64,000 nt of DNA from Prescottella defluvii (GTDB lineage: Bacteria; Actinomycetota; Actinomycetes; Mycobacteriales; Mycobacteriaceae), in NCBI RefSeq assembly GCF_000738775.1, contig NZ_JPOC01000003.1:102724-166723 (forward strand). The letters run 5' to 3'. A program made the translations under genes and the position numbers. Under the pieces are notes generated by a model that worked only from the letters and a program-made list of their open reading frames with translations, did no database searches and had not been told where the DNA came from. Of the stretch, positions 1-8,100 are shown one piece after another (the first letter of the stretch is position 1; each line of letters begins with the position of its first letter).

Positions 1-670
1 TCACCGTGCTGGGCGCGAGGTCGTGGGTCATCAGCTCCCAGCCGAGCACCGACTCGGCCGCCACTCCCGCCTCACCGGCGAGAAAGCCGATGAACGACCG
101 CGGCTCGGTCCCGGTCCCCCACACCGCGTTGACGTGTCGCTGCGGATCCAACTGCACGCCCTTGCGTTCCTCGGACAGGTGGATCGCCAGCTGCGGCACC
201 CGCAGGATCGGCCGATCGACGCGGACGAGGACCTCCTCGACCGCGTCCCCCGACCGGACGCTGAGCCGGCCGGAGATGCCGAGATCGCGGTCGAGCCACG
301 AGTTGAGCCACGCACCGCCGTACGGCTCGAGGCCCACCATCCGCCAGCCCGCCGAGACGAGGTCCGGATGCTGTTTCACCCGCAGGTTCGGACTGTCGGT
401 GTGCCCGCCGACGATCCGGAACGGCCGCGCGGGAACGGCCGAACCGGCCGTCACGCCCTCCGTGCTCCACGCGATCAACGATCCGCCGCGGATCAGGTAG
501 TAGCGTCCGGGCGCGGACGGCCACGCCTCCGTCTCCCGCAACTCGGTGAAACCGTTCTCGGCCAGCTCGGCAGCGACCGTCGCGCACACGTGGAACGGGG
601 ACGGCGACGCGTCGACGAAGGCACACAGTCCCCGGGCGTCAGCCTGCGTAATCGATGGCATACCGACCAT
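1..670 (-). CDS. pepC: M18 family aminopeptidase (aspartyl aminopeptidase-like), C-terminus cut by window edge
   Basis: Reading leftward from an ATG at 668-670, an open frame runs without a stop to the window edge, giving about 223 residues of the N-terminal part. It contains [29 protein letters not shown] and QLDPQRHVN, which are typical of M18 metallo-aminopeptidases (family knowledge: the His and Asp of GGHTDSP bind the di-zinc centre). These cytosolic enzymes trim acidic residues from peptide N-termini. Two further in-frame ATGs (673 and 661) make the start uncertain by a few codons, and no strong ribosome site decides between them. The M. tuberculosis homologue pepC also sits beside a VOC protein and a DyP peroxidase, as here. 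Confidence 0.85.
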   Translation of the reverse strand, partial: MVGMPSITQADARGLCAFVDASPSPFHVCATVAAELAENGFTELRETEAWPSAPGRYYLIRGGSLIAWSTEGVTAGSAVPARPFRIVGGHTDSPNLRVKQHPDLVSAGWRMVGLEPYGGAWLNSWLDRDLGISGRLSVRSGDAVEEVLVRVDRPILRVPQLAIHLSEERKGVQLDPQRHVNAVWGTGTEPRSFIGFLAGEAGVAAESVLGWELMTHDLAPSTV

Positions 671-685
671 CATGCAGTACCCGGA

Positions 686-1036
686 TCAGTGCGCCCCCGA
701 GACACAGAACTGGTTGCTCTGCGGGTCCGCGAACACCACCCACCGGAAGCCGTCCAGGGTCTCCCGATGCACCTCGGCGGCACCGGCAGCGAGCACCCGC
801 ACGACCTCCGCGTCCAGATCGGAGGAGACCATGTCCAGATGAATCCGGTTCTTGCCGGGCGCCGGGTCGTCGACCTTCTGGAATCCGAGCTTGTGCCCCC
901 ACCCGGGAACGCCGACCACGAAGAACCAGCCGTCGTTCTCCGCCTCGACCGTGCCGCCCGTCAGGTCCGCCCACCAGCGCGCGAGCGGCCCGGGATCCGT
1001 CGAATCGAACGAGATCATCCCCAATGTCAGTGTCAT
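686..1036 (-). CDS. VOC (glyoxalase-like) family protein
   Basis: This is a 116-residue single-domain protein of the vicinal-oxygen-chelate fold. The N-terminal strand (LTLGMISFDSTDPGPLARWW), the middle NRIHLDM strand and the C-terminal WVVFADPQSNQFCV motif follow the usual pattern of the glyoxalase-like subfamily. Such proteins bind a metal or a small hydrophobic ligand, but the substrate cannot be read from sequence. It lies just upstream of pepC on the same strand, 15 bases from its start, so the two may be cotranscribed, and it diverges from the DyP peroxidase gene across about 90 bases. An equivalent VOC gene flanks pepC in mycobacteria. Confidence 0.8.
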   Translation of the reverse strand: MTLTLGMISFDSTDPGPLARWWADLTGGTVEAENDGWFFVVGVPGWGHKLGFQKVDDPAPGKNRIHLDMVSSDLDAEVVRVLAAGAAEVHRETLDGFRWVVFADPQSNQFCVSGAH

Positions 1037-1129
1037 GGTCGGACGCTAGCGCGAGACACCGACATTCGGGCGTCGGACACAGCCGCTACATTGGCCACGC
1101 CCAGATCGACCGCACGAACCGGAGTCCCG

Positions 1130-2077
1130 ATGAACGACACCACCTTCCACCGGGCTCAGCCGGTGGCCACCCCGCTGTCCCCCGCCGCGATCTTCCTCGT
1201 CGCCACCGTGGCACCCGGTGGGGAGTCGACGGTCCGGGACCTGCTCGCCGACGTCATCGGGATGGGTCGTGCCGTGGGTCTGCGGGTTCCCGGCTCCAAC
1301 CTCGAACTGGTGGTCGCGATCGGATCCACCGTCTGGGACCGGTTGTTCACCGGGCCGCGCCCCGCGCAGTTGCACGAGTTCGTCGAACTGCGCGGCGACA
1401 AGCATGTCGCGCCGTCGACCGCGGGTGATCTGTTGTTCCACATCCGGGCCGAGACGCCGGATGCGTGCTTCGAACTGGCCCACCGGATCGTCAAGCGTCT
1501 CGACGGCGCGGCCGCGGTCGTGGACGAGGTCCACGGGTTCCGGTACTTCGAGAACCGCGACCTCATCGGGTTCGTGGACGGTACCGAGAACCCCAGCGGG
1601 CAGCAGGCCGTCGCGGCCGTCACCGTCGGCGCGGAGGATCCGGATTTCGCCGGCGGCTCGTACGTGCACATCCAGCGTTACGTCCACACGATGACCGACT
1701 GGGAGGCGCTGCCCGTCGACGAGCAGGAGCGCGTGATCGGGCGCAGCAAGCGCGACGACGTCGAGATGACGTCCGACGTCAAACCGGCCAACTCGCACGT
1801 CGCCCTCAACGCGATCAAGGACGACGACGGCAACGCGCTCGAGATCCTGCGGGCCAACATGCCGTACGGCCGCGTCGGCGACGAGATGGGCACGTTCTTC
1901 ATCGGCTACTGCCGAACGCCCGCGATCACCGAACGGATGCTCGAGAACATGTTCCTCGGCAGCCCCCGCGGCAATTACGATCGGCTGCTGGACTTCTCGG
2001 TCGCGGTCACCGGCTCGTTGTTCTTCGCACCCAGCGAGGACTTCCTCGACGCGCTGCCGCCGGCCCCGACAGCCTGA
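1130..2077 (+). CDS. DyP-type heme peroxidase (YfeX/DypB class)
   Basis: The 315-residue protein is a dye-decolourising peroxidase that reduces hydrogen peroxide with heme. The distal GFVDGTENP motif (Asp150) is followed by the proximal His223 in NSHVALN and the distal Arg241. The overall length and the ending FFAPSEDFLDALPP resemble E. coli YfeX. The start is the ATG at 1130, preceded by GGAG; the frame is open far upstream, but that part overlaps two minus-strand genes and has no family similarity. The C-terminus stops right after the core fold, without the extension that carries an encapsulin-targeting peptide, and no encapsulin gene follows. Cytosolic; the reducing substrate is unknown. 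Confidence 0.92.
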   Translation: MNDTTFHRAQPVATPLSPAAIFLVATVAPGGESTVRDLLADVIGMGRAVGLRVPGSNLELVVAIGSTVWDRLFTGPRPAQLHEFVELRGDKHVAPSTAGDLLFHIRAETPDACFELAHRIVKRLDGAAAVVDEVHGFRYFENRDLIGFVDGTENPSGQQAVAAVTVGAEDPDFAGGSYVHIQRYVHTMTDWEALPVDEQERVIGRSKRDDVEMTSDVKPANSHVALNAIKDDDGNALEILRANMPYGRVGDEMGTFFIGYCRTPAITERMLENMFLGSPRGNYDRLLDFSVAVTGSLFFAPSEDFLDALPPAPTA

Positions 2078-2081
2078 CGGC

Positions 2082-2561
2082 TCAGCTGCCGGGCAACGCG
2101 CAGACGGTGTCCAGCCCCAGCACGTGGTTGAGCCGGCCGAATGCGATCCAGGATCCCAGGCACATCGACAGTTCGACGATCTCGGCCTGGCTGTATCGGG
2201 CACTCATCCGCGCCCAGAACTCGTCGTCGAGGTTGTGGTGATCGAGCGCGTACCGCTCGGCGTACTCGGCGGCCAGTCTGACCCGGTCGCCGAACGCGTC
2301 GGTGGTGCGCCAGTTCTCGACGGACTCGAAGAAGTCGTCCTCGACCTTCTGCCCGTCGCGTTCGGTGCGCCAGTCCATGCAGACGATGCAGCCGTTGATC
2401 TGCGCGATCCGCAGCCGGGCGGCCTCGAACTCGCGCAGGTCCAGGGTCGAGTTCGCGTACACGGACCGCGAGAATTTCGACGCCGGGATTCCGATCTCGG
2501 GGACCATCTCGCCCCACACGTACGCGACCGGGTCCTTGCCCTCGGGAATATCGATGTTCAT
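2082..2561 (-). CDS. carboxymuconolactone decarboxylase / AhpD-like family protein
   Basis: The 159-residue protein begins MNIDIPEGKDPVAYVWG. It carries a CxxC pair in INGCIVCMDWRTE and a downstream helix ending in GRLNHVLGLD, the layout of AhpD-like alkylhydroperoxidase-fold proteins. In this family the CxxC can act in peroxide or disulfide reduction, while other members decarboxylate carboxymuconolactone; the reaction here is not known. The start at 2561 is chosen because residues before it look unlike the family, and an upstream in-frame ATG at 2612 is possible. It ends 4 bases from the convergent DyP gene, so two peroxide-linked functions sit tail to tail. Confidence 0.8.
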   Translation of the reverse strand: MNIDIPEGKDPVAYVWGEMVPEIGIPASKFSRSVYANSTLDLREFEAARLRIAQINGCIVCMDWRTERDGQKVEDDFFESVENWRTTDAFGDRVRLAAEYAERYALDHHNLDDEFWARMSARYSQAEIVELSMCLGSWIAFGRLNHVLGLDTVCALPGS

Positions 2562-2640
2562 GGCGCCCAGTGTGCTCCGCCGACGCCGACCGGTGGTGCC
2601 GATTCTCATCACCGGTCGGTCGTGCGCGACGAAGTCCTGG

Positions 2641-3717
2641 TCACCTGCGCGGCGACATCGCCGGCGACGGTCGCAGCGGCACCTCGAGCGCGTCGTACAG
2701 GCCGGGTTCGGCGGCGGCGAGCCAGTCGATCGCGTTGACCAGTCGCCCGACGGCGGTGGCGTTGCCGCCGGCCGCGCGGCTGCCGCCCTCGTCCGTCGCC
2801 TCGACGGTGACCTCGATCCGCGGCCGCCCCTCGATGATCACCCGGTGTGCGCCGGCGCCGCCGTCCGGCGGTGTCGGCCAGTCCGGGGCACACGACGGAT
2901 GGATCCGGGTGACATGCTCGACGACGATCCGTGGGAGGCCGTCGACGATGCCCTGCACCTCGAAACGCAGGGCACCCTGGGTGCCCGCGGCGAAGTCACC
3001 CATCGACGTGGTCGTGACGTCCGCGTCGAGGGCCCGGCGTTCGACGGTCTCGCCGACCTTGTCGAGTTCCAGCCCGAGCGCCCGCGCCATCAGCCGAACC
3101 TGACCGCCCCACACCATGGTCGGGATGTTCGGGGCGATCATCGGAGGTGCGTAGTCCATCGGCTGGCCCATCCCGACGAGGTAGCGCACCGAATCGGGCT
3201 GGTCGTAGTCCGTGTAGTCGAAGATCTCCTGGCACCGGACGGTGTCGACGGTGGAACCGAGTCCACTGATCAGCAGCGGCAGCACATCGTTGCCCCAGCC
3301 CGGGTCCACCCCGGACACGAACAACGAACCACCGCCCACCCGGATCGCGTCGAGCACGGGATCCCGCAGTTCCGGCGGCGCACTCCGATGGTCGTACAGC
3401 GGATACAGCGACGGCGTCACCACCACCGCACCGGTACGCACCGCCCGGACGATGTCGGCAAGTGCGTCGTCGGGCCGGACGTCGCCGGACGCCGCGTAGA
3501 CCACCGCACCCGGGCGGGTCGCGAGAACCTCGTCGATGTCGGCGGTCGCGGCGACACCGAGATGCTCACCGACGTCGCCCAGTTCACCGGCGTCGCGTCC
3601 CACCTTGTCCGGGTTGTGCACGACGACCGCGGACAATTCCAGGTGCGGATTGGCGTGTACCGCGCGGATCGCCGCGCGGCCGACGTTGCCGGTACCCCAG
3701 ACGACAGTGCTGATCAT
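2641..3717 (-). CDS. NAD(P)-binding dihydrodipicolinate reductase-like dehydrogenase
   Basis: The 358-residue protein starts MISTVVWGTGNVGR, a Rossmann GxGxxG nucleotide-binding loop at residues 8-13. It continues with a VDPGWGNDVLPL stretch like those of DapB-related 2,4-diaminopentanoate dehydrogenases and of mycobacterial proteins annotated as dihydrodipicolinate reductase-like. It should oxidise or reduce a small amine or imine substrate with NAD(P), but the substrate is not recognisable. The start at 3717 places the nucleotide-binding strand at the N-terminus as expected; an in-frame start 12 codons earlier also exists. A perfect hairpin separates it from the codirectional amidohydrolase, so it is probably transcribed separately. 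Confidence 0.72.
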   Translation of the reverse strand: MISTVVWGTGNVGRAAIRAVHANPHLELSAVVVHNPDKVGRDAGELGDVGEHLGVAATADIDEVLATRPGAVVYAASGDVRPDDALADIVRAVRTGAVVVTPSLYPLYDHRSAPPELRDPVLDAIRVGGGSLFVSGVDPGWGNDVLPLLISGLGSTVDTVRCQEIFDYTDYDQPDSVRYLVGMGQPMDYAPPMIAPNIPTMVWGGQVRLMARALGLELDKVGETVERRALDADVTTTSMGDFAAGTQGALRFEVQGIVDGLPRIVVEHVTRIHPSCAPDWPTPPDGGAGAHRVIIEGRPRIEVTVEATDEGGSRAAGGNATAVGRLVNAIDWLAAAEPGLYDALEVPLRPSPAMSPRR

Positions 3718-3769
3718 GCGCGGGACGCTAGCGAACCGGGGCCGTTCGCGCACCCACTTCCACCCAGTT

Positions 3770-3812
3770 GAAGGGACCCTTCGGCCGCTCCCAGCGCACG
3801 AAGGGTCCCTTC
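3770..3812. terminator. perfect 14-bp inverted repeat with nested palindromic arms
   Basis: GAAGGGACCCTTCG at 3770-3783 pairs exactly with CGAAGGGTCCCTTC at 3799-3812 across a 15-base loop. Each arm is itself near-palindromic (AAGGGWCCCTT). It lies directly after the amidohydrolase stop codon (at 3841, minus strand) and before the next minus-strand gene, which suits a transcription terminator. No U-tract follows. It may alternatively be a dispersed repeat element. Confidence 0.6.
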
Positions 3813-3840
3813 AGCTCGTGAAACGGATCGGCGCGACGCT

Positions 3841-5073
3841 CTAGCCCGCGAGCCAGCTGCGCGCGGCGACGGCCAGTGCGCGGACGCCCACCTCGAGGGT
3901 GGGTGAGATCACCGGTGCGTAGAGGGGTGAGTGGTTGGACGGCAGTTCGGCGACCCTGGCGGCGATTTCCGGGACCGATCGGGCGCCGGCGAACTCGGCG
4001 GGGTCGGCGCCTCCGAGCAGCCAGTACACGCAGGGGGCACCGGATTCGTAGGCGAGGATGCCGACGTCCTCGCTGCCGGTGACCACGCCCGGGTCCACGA
4101 CGATCACACCTTCGAGGCCACTGCCGAACGCGGCACGGACCTGTGCGCCGGCGGCGGCGTCGTTGATGACCGCCGGGAACGAATGCAACGTCTCGATCAC
4201 CGGTTTGCGGTCGGCGCCCGCGGTTGCCGCCTCGCCCTGCACGATTCGCTCGATGGCGCCGAGCACCCGATCGCGCACCTTCGCGTCGAACGTGCGGACG
4301 CTCAGTTTCAGTTCGGCCGAATCCGGGATGATGTTGGCCGCGCCGCCCGCATGGATCGAGCCGATGGAGACGACGGCGGTGTCGGTCCCGGCGATCTCGC
4401 GGGACACGATCGTCTGCAGCCGCAGGACCGTCGAGGCCGCGAGCACGATCGGATCGACCGTCGTCTCCGGGCGCGATCCGTGACCACCGCGACCGTAGAG
4501 GGTGATCTTCAGTGCGTCCGAGGCGGCGAACGCCGGACCGATCTCGAGCCCGATCGCACCTGCGGGCAGGGGCGCGACGTGCTGCCCGAGCACCACGTCG
4601 GGCGTGCCGAAGCGGGTGAACAGACCGTCGTCGACCATCGCGCGGGCTCCGGCGCCGGTTTCCTCGGCCGGCTGGAAGACCGCGATCACCTTGCCCTGCC
4701 AGTCGGATTCTGCGGCAAGCACTTCCAGTGCGCCGATCAGCGCGGTGGTGTGCATGTCGTGACCGCACGCGTGCATCACGGGCACCTCGGTGCCGTCGGC
4801 GGACGTGCCGGTGACGGTGCTCGCGTAGGGGAGGCCGGTTTCCTCACGGACGGGGAGCGCGTCCATGTCGGCCCGCATGAGCACGGTCGGGCCCGGGCCG
4901 CGGTCGAGGATGCCCACGACGCCGGTGCGGCCGACGCCCTCGGTGACGTCGAGGCCGATCCGGCGCAGATTGTCGGCGACGATCCCGGCGGTGCGGGTCT
5001 CGGCGAAGCTCAGTTCGGGATGCGCGTGCAGATCGCGGTAGAGGTCCGCGAGCCGAGTGACGTTCGAAGCCAT
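3841..5073 (-). CDS. M20 family amidohydrolase (N-acyl amino acid / hippurate hydrolase-like)
   Basis: The 410-residue zinc hydrolase contains LHAHPELSFAE, MRADMDALPVRE, MHACGHDMHTT and QPAEETGAGA in order, the metal- and substrate-binding motifs of the M20D amidohydrolases. A later GRGGHGSRPE motif marks the dimerisation/lid domain, and SEDVGILA near residue 350 is a late metal-site motif. Members cleave N-acyl amino acids, hippurate or indole-acetyl conjugates in the cytoplasm; the natural substrate here is not known. It diverges from the FUSC-like exporter gene, with about 70 bases between the two starts, and ends at a hairpin. There is no signal peptide. Confidence 0.9.
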   Translation of the reverse strand: MASNVTRLADLYRDLHAHPELSFAETRTAGIVADNLRRIGLDVTEGVGRTGVVGILDRGPGPTVLMRADMDALPVREETGLPYASTVTGTSADGTEVPVMHACGHDMHTTALIGALEVLAAESDWQGKVIAVFQPAEETGAGARAMVDDGLFTRFGTPDVVLGQHVAPLPAGAIGLEIGPAFAASDALKITLYGRGGHGSRPETTVDPIVLAASTVLRLQTIVSREIAGTDTAVVSIGSIHAGGAANIIPDSAELKLSVRTFDAKVRDRVLGAIERIVQGEAATAGADRKPVIETLHSFPAVINDAAAGAQVRAAFGSGLEGVIVVDPGVVTGSEDVGILAYESGAPCVYWLLGGADPAEFAGARSVPEIAARVAELPSNHSPLYAPVISPTLEVGVRALAVAARSWLAG

Positions 5074-5145
5074 ACGATCCCCTCGAGGTATCTACGATGT
5101 CAGCCACACCCTAACGGCCCACGGCTCAGGAGGGGGGTCAGCTCG

Positions 5146-6132
5146 ATGACGGCTCGGTTGCACACCTTCACTTTCTCGTTGCCTCCGAGGGCGATCGTCA
5201 CCGCGATGGTCCTCGTCGCATCGGTCGGTCTCGTCCTCGGTGCGGTCCGGCTGTTCATCGGGCCGCATTCCGCCCAGGCCGCATACCTGGCGGTCCTGCT
5301 TCTGATCTCCCCGGCACGGGCACTGCGCGGAGGGTGGCGGTTCGCGGCGGCCGGGTGGGCGATCGCAGTGGCCCTGCTGGGATTCGTCGTCGGGTCCCAC
5401 GGTCTGTGGGCGGTGCTCGTCGCGCTCACCGCCGTATGCCTGGTGCAGGGACTGTTCCGGGTGGGCGGTGTGGCCGCCATGACCCGGGCGCCGGTCAATC
5501 TCCTCGCCTTCGCGGCCCTGTCCACCACCGATGTCCGGCTGTGGCAGGTCGCGCTCGGGTCGATCATCGGGGCGACGTTCGTTCTCGCGATCACAGCGCT
5601 CACTGCCACCGACGGGTCGTCCGCGGCATCGGAAAGCTCATTGTCGGACAGCCTGCGCTACGGCGCGGTGCTCGCGGCGGGTTCCCTGTTGATCGTTGCT
5701 GTCGGCGAATGGGTCGAGTACCCGTACGTCGGATGGGCTCTGCTGTCCTTCTGCACGATCCTCGCGGTCGGACTATTCGAGAACGGCACGCGCGCACGCG
5801 ACCGGCTCGTCGGAACCGCGGCCGGCGCCGTCGTCGCCACCGTCGTCTCCCTCGTCCCCCAGCCGGTTCCGCTGATCGCGGCAGTGGTGTGCAGCGTGCT
5901 GTGCTTCGCGTACCTCAGCGTCGGCAACTACACGATGTTCGTGACACTGCTGACCCCGGCGATCCTGCTCACGACGTCCTCCGATCAACCGACCTACCAG
6001 ATCAGCGCGGGCCGCATCGGGGCCGTCCTGGTGTCGGTGGTCGTCGCGGTGGCCGTCACCTGGTGCGCGCGAAAGCTGATGTCGCGGCGTCCCGGAAGTC
6101 CCACCGCCGAGCCGCTGCCGGCCCGGCCCTGA
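5146..6132 (+). CDS. FUSC-like (aromatic acid exporter-type) integral membrane protein
   Basis: The 328-residue protein has roughly ten hydrophobic segments in two blocks, separated by a hydrophilic stretch (TATDGSSAASESSLSDS) near residue 165. This is the layout of the fusaric-acid-resistance/YccS-like superfamily, which exports aromatic carboxylic acids. The second block contains YPYVGWALLSF and an arginine-rich turn (NGTRARDRLVGTAAG), typical of FUSC modules. The start at 5146 follows a strong AGGAGGGGGG-like ribosome site; a long upstream open frame overlaps the divergent amidohydrolase and is discounted. It faces an amidohydrolase that could release aromatic acids, but a functional link is only inference. 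Confidence 0.7.
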   Translation: MTARLHTFTFSLPPRAIVTAMVLVASVGLVLGAVRLFIGPHSAQAAYLAVLLLISPARALRGGWRFAAAGWAIAVALLGFVVGSHGLWAVLVALTAVCLVQGLFRVGGVAAMTRAPVNLLAFAALSTTDVRLWQVALGSIIGATFVLAITALTATDGSSAASESSLSDSLRYGAVLAAGSLLIVAVGEWVEYPYVGWALLSFCTILAVGLFENGTRARDRLVGTAAGAVVATVVSLVPQPVPLIAAVVCSVLCFAYLSVGNYTMFVTLLTPAILLTTSSDQPTYQISAGRIGAVLVSVVVAVAVTWCARKLMSRRPGSPTAEPLPARP

Positions 6133-6146
6133 CCGACGAACAGAGA

Positions 6147-6185
6147 CGACAGGGGCGGACCGGGAAACCCGGTCCGCCCCTGTCG
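6147..6185. terminator. strong bidirectional hairpin terminator
   Basis: An 18-bp perfect stem (6147-6164 with 6168-6185, core GGGGCGGACCGGG) closes on a three-base AAA loop. It lies between the convergent FUSC-like gene (stop at 6132) and purQ (stop at 6203), so it can serve both strands. Confidence 0.85.
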
Positions 6186-6202
6186 ACGTCGCAGTGCCCG
6201 AC

Positions 6203-6880
6203 TCAGGCGGTCAACACGCCCTCGAGCGCGGAGTAGAACATGCCCAGGCCGTCGTCGCTGGGGCCGGTGAGGGCCTCGGTGGCGTGCTCGGGGTGCGGCA
6301 TGAGGCCGACGACGCGACCGTTGGCCGACGCGATGCCGGCGATGCCGCGCTGCGAACCGTTGGGGTTGTCACCGGCGTAGCGGAACACCACGCGGCCCTC
6401 ACCCTCGAGTTCGTCGAGCACCTGCTCGGACGCCTGGTAGCGGCCCTCGCCCGACTTGAGGGGCACGAGGATCTCGGCGCCCACCTCGTAGCGGGACGAC
6501 CACGCCGTCGAGTTGGACTCGACCTTGAGCCACTGGTCGCGGCACACGAAGTGCAGACCGGCGTTGCGGGTCAGTGCGCCCGGCAGTAGGCCGGCCTCGC
6601 ACAGGACCTGGAAGCCGTTGCAGATGCCGAGGACCGGCATGCCGCCGCCGGCGGCCTTGACGACCTCGCCCATGACGGGCGCGAAGCGGGCGATGGCACC
6701 GCAGCGCAGGTAGTCGCCGTAGGAGAAGCCACCGGGAACGATGACCGCGTCCACGCCCTTGAGGTCGGCGTCGCCGTGCCACAGGCTGACGGCTTCACCA
6801 CCGGCGAGGCGGACGGCGCGGGCGGCGTCGACGTCGTCGAGCGTGCCCGGGAAGGTGATGACTCCGATGCGCGCGCTCAC
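6203..6880 (-). CDS. purQ: phosphoribosylformylglycinamidine synthase, glutaminase subunit
   Basis: The 225-residue class I glutamine amidotransferase has the nucleophile Cys87 in [20 protein letters not shown] and the oxyanion strand [14 protein letters not shown]. Its catalytic His-Glu pair lies in LMPHPEHA. It supplies ammonia to PurL for the fourth step of IMP synthesis, in complex with PurS. It begins with GTG at 6880 and overlaps the purS stop codon by 4 bases (GTGA), so the two are translationally coupled. purL is not in the window. Confidence 0.97.
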   Translation of the reverse strand: MSARIGVITFPGTLDDVDAARAVRLAGGEAVSLWHGDADLKGVDAVIVPGGFSYGDYLRCGAIARFAPVMGEVVKAAGGGMPVLGICNGFQVLCEAGLLPGALTRNAGLHFVCRDQWLKVESNSTAWSSRYEVGAEILVPLKSGEGRYQASEQVLDELEGEGRVVFRYAGDNPNGSQRGIAGIASANGRVVGLMPHPEHATEALTGPSDDGLGMFYSALEGVLTA

Positions 6881-7113
6881 TGGACTCGCGTGACCTTCCA
6901 GTCCTCGATCACCGTGTTCGCCAGCAGCGACTCGGCGATGGTGGCGAGCTCGTCGTCGCTGACGGTGTCGTCGACCTCGATCTCGAATCGCTTACCCTGA
7001 CGGACATCCGACACACCGGCATGACCGAGTCGGGACAGCGCCCCGACAATGGCCTGTCCCTGCGGGTCGAGAATCTCGGCCTTGGGCATGACATCGACAA
7101 CGACACGGGCCAC
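6877..7113 (-). CDS. purS: phosphoribosylformylglycinamidine synthase subunit PurS
   Basis: The 78-residue protein ([20 protein letters not shown]..., ending [10 protein letters not shown]) has the typical size and termini of PurS, the small scaffold that joins PurQ to PurL. The chosen start is GTG at 7113, preceded by GAGGAG at good spacing; an in-frame upstream ATG at 7155 would add 14 residues not seen in the family. It is the first gene of the purSQ pair and diverges from the metallo-hydrolase gene across about 140 bases. Confidence 0.95.
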   Translation of the reverse strand: MARVVVDVMPKAEILDPQGQAIVGALSRLGHAGVSDVRQGKRFEIEVDDTVSDDELATIAESLLANTVIEDWKVTRVQ

Positions 7114-7254
7114 GTGCTGCTCCTCGCTATGGCTGGTTTCTGCCCGGGATCGCACCGGGCACCCAGGAGTTTACCGGGCAGCCCGGGGCACTCCCGCATC
7201 GAGTGAAGGTCCGACGCCACCCCGCACGCGAGTGTGATCCCGCATACTCGTCTC

Positions 7255-7902
7255 ATGCGACTGACGCACTTCGGCCATTCCTGTGTCCTGGTGGAGCTCG
7301 ACGGCGCGAAGATCCTGTTCGATCCGGGCAATTTCTCGCATGGATTCGAAGGGATCACGGGCCTCGACGCGATCCTGATCACGCATCAGCATCCCGATCA
7401 CGCCGACCCGGCTCGGCTGCCCGCACTGGTCGCCGCGAATCCCGGCGCGGGTCTGTACGCCGACCCGCAGACGACGGCCCTACTGGGCGAGACGTGGACC
7501 GCGGTGTACCCCGGCGACGTGTTCGACGTCGGCGAGGTTCAGGTCACCGGCACCGGCGGAACGCACGCGGTGATCCATCCGGAGATCCCGCTGATCGACA
7601 ACACCGCGTACCTGCTCGGCGATGCCGAGAACCCGGCCAAGCTGATGCATCCGGGCGACTCACTGTTCGTTCCCGAACAGAAGGTCGACGTCCTCGCGGT
7701 GCCGGCGGCGGCCCCGTGGCTCAAGATCTCCGAGTCGGTCGACTACCTGCGCGCGGTGCACCCGCGGGTCGCGGTCCCGATCCATCAGGGTGTGGTCGCG
7801 AAGGAGGCCCGGGGCATCTACTACGGACGGCTCACCGAGATGGGTCCGGGCGGAACCGAGTTCCGGGTGCTGCCCGAGGAGTCGAGCGTCGAAGTGTCCT
7901 GA
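7255..7902 (+). CDS. metallo-beta-lactamase-fold metal-dependent hydrolase (UlaG-like)
   Basis: The 215-residue protein starts MRLTHFGHSCVLVEL and carries the zinc-ligand motif THQHPDHAD (residues about 43-51). Later metal-ligand candidates are GGTHAVIH and PIHQGVV. This is the compact MBL fold seen in UlaG-like lactonases and many uncharacterised hydrolases; the substrate cannot be named. The start at 7255 is the methionine that aligns with the family N-terminus, seven codons after an earlier in-frame ATG. It is a single gene followed by about 200 bases containing the promoter of the mycolyltransferase. Confidence 0.85.
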   Translation: MRLTHFGHSCVLVELDGAKILFDPGNFSHGFEGITGLDAILITHQHPDHADPARLPALVAANPGAGLYADPQTTALLGETWTAVYPGDVFDVGEVQVTGTGGTHAVIHPEIPLIDNTAYLLGDAENPAKLMHPGDSLFVPEQKVDVLAVPAAAPWLKISESVDYLRAVHPRVAVPIHQGVVAKEARGIYYGRLTEMGPGGTEFRVLPEESSVEVS

Positions 7903-8100
7903 CCGGTCGGTCCGCCCGGTGTGAAACCGGGGTGAATCTCGTACCGGATATCGCCGATCGGGACACCCCGGGCATTTTCCGTAGGTACTGTGCTGCACGA
8001 ATGCCGCCCTCCATGGGATGTTCGGCATCTCGTGGACACTCGGCTGTGCGCACTCATCGGTGATGCACGGCGAATTCGCTTCTCAGGGGAGGACATTCGT

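Noticed and set aside
72..626. Minus-strand open frame of 184 codons at the left edge
   Set aside because: Its translation is Arg/Gly-rich shadow sequence; another minus-strand frame over the same bases gives clear M18 aminopeptidase motifs running off the window.
23..1129. 369-codon upstream extension of the DyP peroxidase frame
   Set aside because: It lies antisense to pepC and the VOC gene, has no family similarity, and the ATG at 1130 has a ribosome site and the normal DyP length.
3931..5145. Upstream extension of the FUSC-like frame
   Set aside because: It is antisense to the M20 amidohydrolase; the ATG at 5146 has a strong ribosome site and begins the membrane domain.
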